Made by a program: the position numbers and the translations under genes | Notes under the pieces: model-generated | Database searches by the model: none | What the model saw: only the letters and a program-made list of their open reading frames with translations | Told to the model about the DNA's origin: nothing | Shown here: in pieces, positions 6,424 through 8,148 of the stretch | Numbering within the stretch: position 1 is the first letter of the stretch | Layout: each line of letters begins with the position of its first letter | Assembly: GCA_937864255.1 (NCBI GenBank) | Contig: CALMIT010000771.1 | Coordinates: 1 to 8,148 of the forward strand | DNA: 8,148 nucleotides | Direction of reading: 5' to 3' | Source: an uncultured Saprospiraceae bacterium | GTDB lineage: Bacteria; Bacteroidota; Bacteroidia; Chitinophagales; Saprospiraceae

Positions 6424-8148
6424 TTATCTTAAAACACTGACATTGCCTTTTTTGAAAAAATCCTGCCCGTTGAAACATTTTACCCGGAGGTAATAGCCGT
6501 ACACGTCGGGATCAACTTTTTTGCCTTTGTAAGTGCCGTCCCAACCGTCCGCAAGTGCATTCGATTCAAAAACTTTTTCGCCCCAGCGATTATAAACGGC
6601 AAAATAAACTTCGTCTATAAAGAGGCCTCTAACGAAAAGCACGTCATTCACAACATCGTCATTGGTCGTAAAGGCATTCGGTACATACACGTAAGGGTCT
6701 TCGCATTCAGGGCAATCCAACACAGTTATTAAAACAGAAGCAGTTGCCAAACAGCCGTTTTCGTCGGTCACTGTAACCGAATAAACAGTTGAAACTTCCG
6801 GCAGTACCAGCGGAGTTGCTATTTGACAATCATCAATCGTGCTGTTGCATGGCTCCCACTGATAAGTATAGCCGGGATTTTGGGTCACTGAAAGTTGTGA
6901 ATTTTCAATCTGGCAAATGATTGTGTCCGGCTCGGCATTTATAGAAATAAGTTGATTCAGATCGACCACCTCTATTTCTAAAGTGTCGGCATCCGTACAC
7001 CCAAAGGTGTTGGTAACTAAGACTGAAAATATAGTCGTGGAATCCGGGCTTATTTCAATCATATTCGTACCCTGTCCTGACAGAATAGCACTTTCGGGCG
7101 TCCAAAAATAGATAAGAGAGTCGCCGGGCGTCTGGCTAATCGCCATAAGTTTAGCCGTGGTTCCGGCACACAGCAAATCAGGTCCGTCTATTTGAATATC
7201 GGCAGCGTAATTACCTACCGTGAAGCTGTCTATTTTTATACAATCAAAAGTGTCTCGAACTCGAAGGTAATAAGTGGAAGGGCGGCCCGGAATTACAAAA
7301 ACAGAATCGAGCGCACTAAAAATGTCTGCAAAATCGCGGGTTTCTGACCATTCAAAACTTATAGCCTGCGGGCTTATTGCTTTTAATAATACCGGCGTGG
7401 AATCACACACCACCGTGTCGCCTACAATTTCCAACTCAATTTCGGGAGTGACATACACCGTAACTTGGACATCTTTGGAACACTGTCCTTTTGAAATATT
7501 AACTGTAAACATCGTTGTACCAAAAAACACGCCTATCGGATTGCCTTTTGTCGAATCATCAAGCATCATACCCGGCGACCAGATATAAGTATAAGATGAG
7601 TCGGCTCCGGGATTTAATTCCGTGGGAACGCCGTAGCAAACCCGTATTTCTTTTTCGATATAGCAAATGAAAGGTTCAAAACGCTTTCGTTTTATAATCG
7701 TGTCCGTACATCCTGTTTCAAATTCAATAACCAATCTGATTTCCAAATCCATCGGCTCCGTAATGCAAAGCATCGGATTTTGCAAATCAGAAGTATCGCC
7801 GGTGCTAAACGTCCAGTGCCAGGCTGTGATGGGCGAAGGCGCCATAGATTTATCTATAAATTGGATTTTGACAGTATCAGAACAGGCATCAAAAGGGCAG
7901 TCAAAATCTGCCATGGGAGATTTTCCGACTACGATTTCTTTATAAACGGTATCGGTACAAATATCCTTCGGAATCAATTGAATAATATAGGCGCCGGTGT
8001 CGGGATAAAGGTAACGGGGATTCGCTCCCATATAATTGGCATCGGGATTTGAGGGATCGCCAAAATACCAGGTGTAATCTTCGGGATTAAATCCGTGTGC
8101 AAAAAAATCAATATAAAAACTATCGCATTGGGTGTAAGTGATTGAATC
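6424..8148 (-). CDS. Secreted PKD/Ig-like repeat protein with type IX secretion type B (CHU_C) C-terminal domain, N terminus outside window
   Basis: The frame is open to the window edge, giving 574 visible residues of a larger extracellular protein; the ATG at 8031 lies inside a PKD domain and is not the start. Visible order: the end of a PKD domain (WYFGDPSN...YLYPDTGAYIIQL, nt ~8070-7965); a second PKD-like domain (AWHWTFSTGDTSDLQNP); then four Ig/SprB-like modules, each with a tryptophan core (YIWSPG, FEWSET, YFWTPES, YQWEP) and Cys-containing strands; finally the last 89 residues (nt 6427-6693) form a gliding-motility-associated CHU_C domain. Its landmarks are YVPNAFTTNDDVVNDVLFV, YNRWGEKVFES, DGWDGTYKGKKV, YGYYLRV and KGNVSVLR. 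Such domains direct export by the type IX system. The protein is probably a surface or released adhesin-like product; ligand unknown. No catalytic domain is seen in the visible part. Confidence 0.88.
   Translation of the reverse strand, partial: DSITYTQCDSFYIDFFAHGFNPEDYTWYFGDPSNPDANYMGANPRYLYPDTGAYIIQLIPKDICTDTVYKEIVVGKSPMADFDCPFDACSDTVKIQFIDKSMAPSPITAWHWTFSTGDTSDLQNPMLCITEPMDLEIRLVIEFETGCTDTIIKRKRFEPFICYIEKEIRVCYGVPTELNPGADSSYTYIWSPGMMLDDSTKGNPIGVFFGTTMFTVNISKGQCSKDVQVTVYVTPEIELEIVGDTVVCDSTPVLLKAISPQAISFEWSETRDFADIFSALDSVFVIPGRPSTYYLRVRDTFDCIKIDSFTVGNYAADIQIDGPDLLCAGTTAKLMAISQTPGDSLIYFWTPESAILSGQGTNMIEISPDSTTIFSVLVTNTFGCTDADTLEIEVVDLNQLISINAEPDTIICQIENSQLSVTQNPGYTYQWEPCNSTIDDCQIATPLVLPEVSTVYSVTVTDENGCLATASVLITVLDCPECEDPYVYVPNAFTTNDDVVNDVLFVRGLFIDEVYFAVYNRWGEKVFESNALADGWDGTYKGKKVDPDVYGYYLRVKCFNGQDFFKKGNVSVLR

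Noticed and set aside
8029..8031. ATG at 8031 as the start of the CHU_C protein
   Set aside because: The frame continues to the window edge and encodes recognisable PKD sequence (WYFGDPSN) upstream, so this Met is internal.
1..8148. CRISPR array, tRNA/rRNA gene, insertion sequence or defence system
   Set aside because: No regularly spaced direct repeats, no tRNA-like cloverleaf, no transposase or nuclease domain, and nearly all sequence is taken up by recognised core genes.

Overview
The window reads as Bacteroidota chromosome, most plausibly from the Saprospiria or a related environmental lineage. The evidence is a coaBC–porD (DUF4835) gene pair, a secreted PKD-type protein with a type IX secretion type B (CHU_C) C-terminal domain, AT-rich spacers with TAnnTTTG-like promoter elements, and no obvious Shine-Dalgarno sequences. 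It is mostly core, house-keeping sequence. I found no mobile element, CRISPR array, tRNA/rRNA gene or defence system, and nothing that looks like a new biological system.

Layout: (1) Positions 1-1883, + strand: a Rel (RelA/SpoT) (p)ppGpp enzyme without its N-terminal HD hydrolase half. Its first ~150 bp are abnormal, G/C-homopolymer-rich sequence that I read as degraded or misassembled sequence rather than biology. (2) Positions 1893-3059, - strand, ending 9 bp from rel: a probable secreted or lipid-anchored sorbosone/glucose-dehydrogenase-type beta-propeller. (3) Positions 3118-4059, - strand: a membrane-anchored protein with three ComEA-like helix-hairpin-helix units. (4) Positions 4060-4221: a divergent promoter region. 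(5) Positions 4222-5418 and 5441-6343, + strand: coaBC (coenzyme A biosynthesis) and porD (type IX secretion/gliding), 22 bp apart and probably one transcript. (6) Positions 6361-6408: a perfect 46-bp palindrome with T-rich flanks, acting as a bidirectional terminator. (7) Positions 6424-8148, - strand: the C-terminal 574 residues of a large extracellular PKD/Ig-like adhesin-type protein with a type B sorting domain. Its N terminus lies beyond the window.

Functionally, porD and the CHU_C protein sit on opposite sides of one terminator and belong to the same export pathway: PorD is a type IX secretion component and the neighbour is a probable client. The other genes (stringent response, CoA synthesis, HhH protein, propeller enzyme) have no evident pathway link to each other. 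The points most worth checking are the corrupted 5' end of rel, the lineage-type active-site substitutions in CoaBC, the long perfect palindrome, and a well-formed Bacteroidota promoter overlapping the 3' end of the HhH gene.
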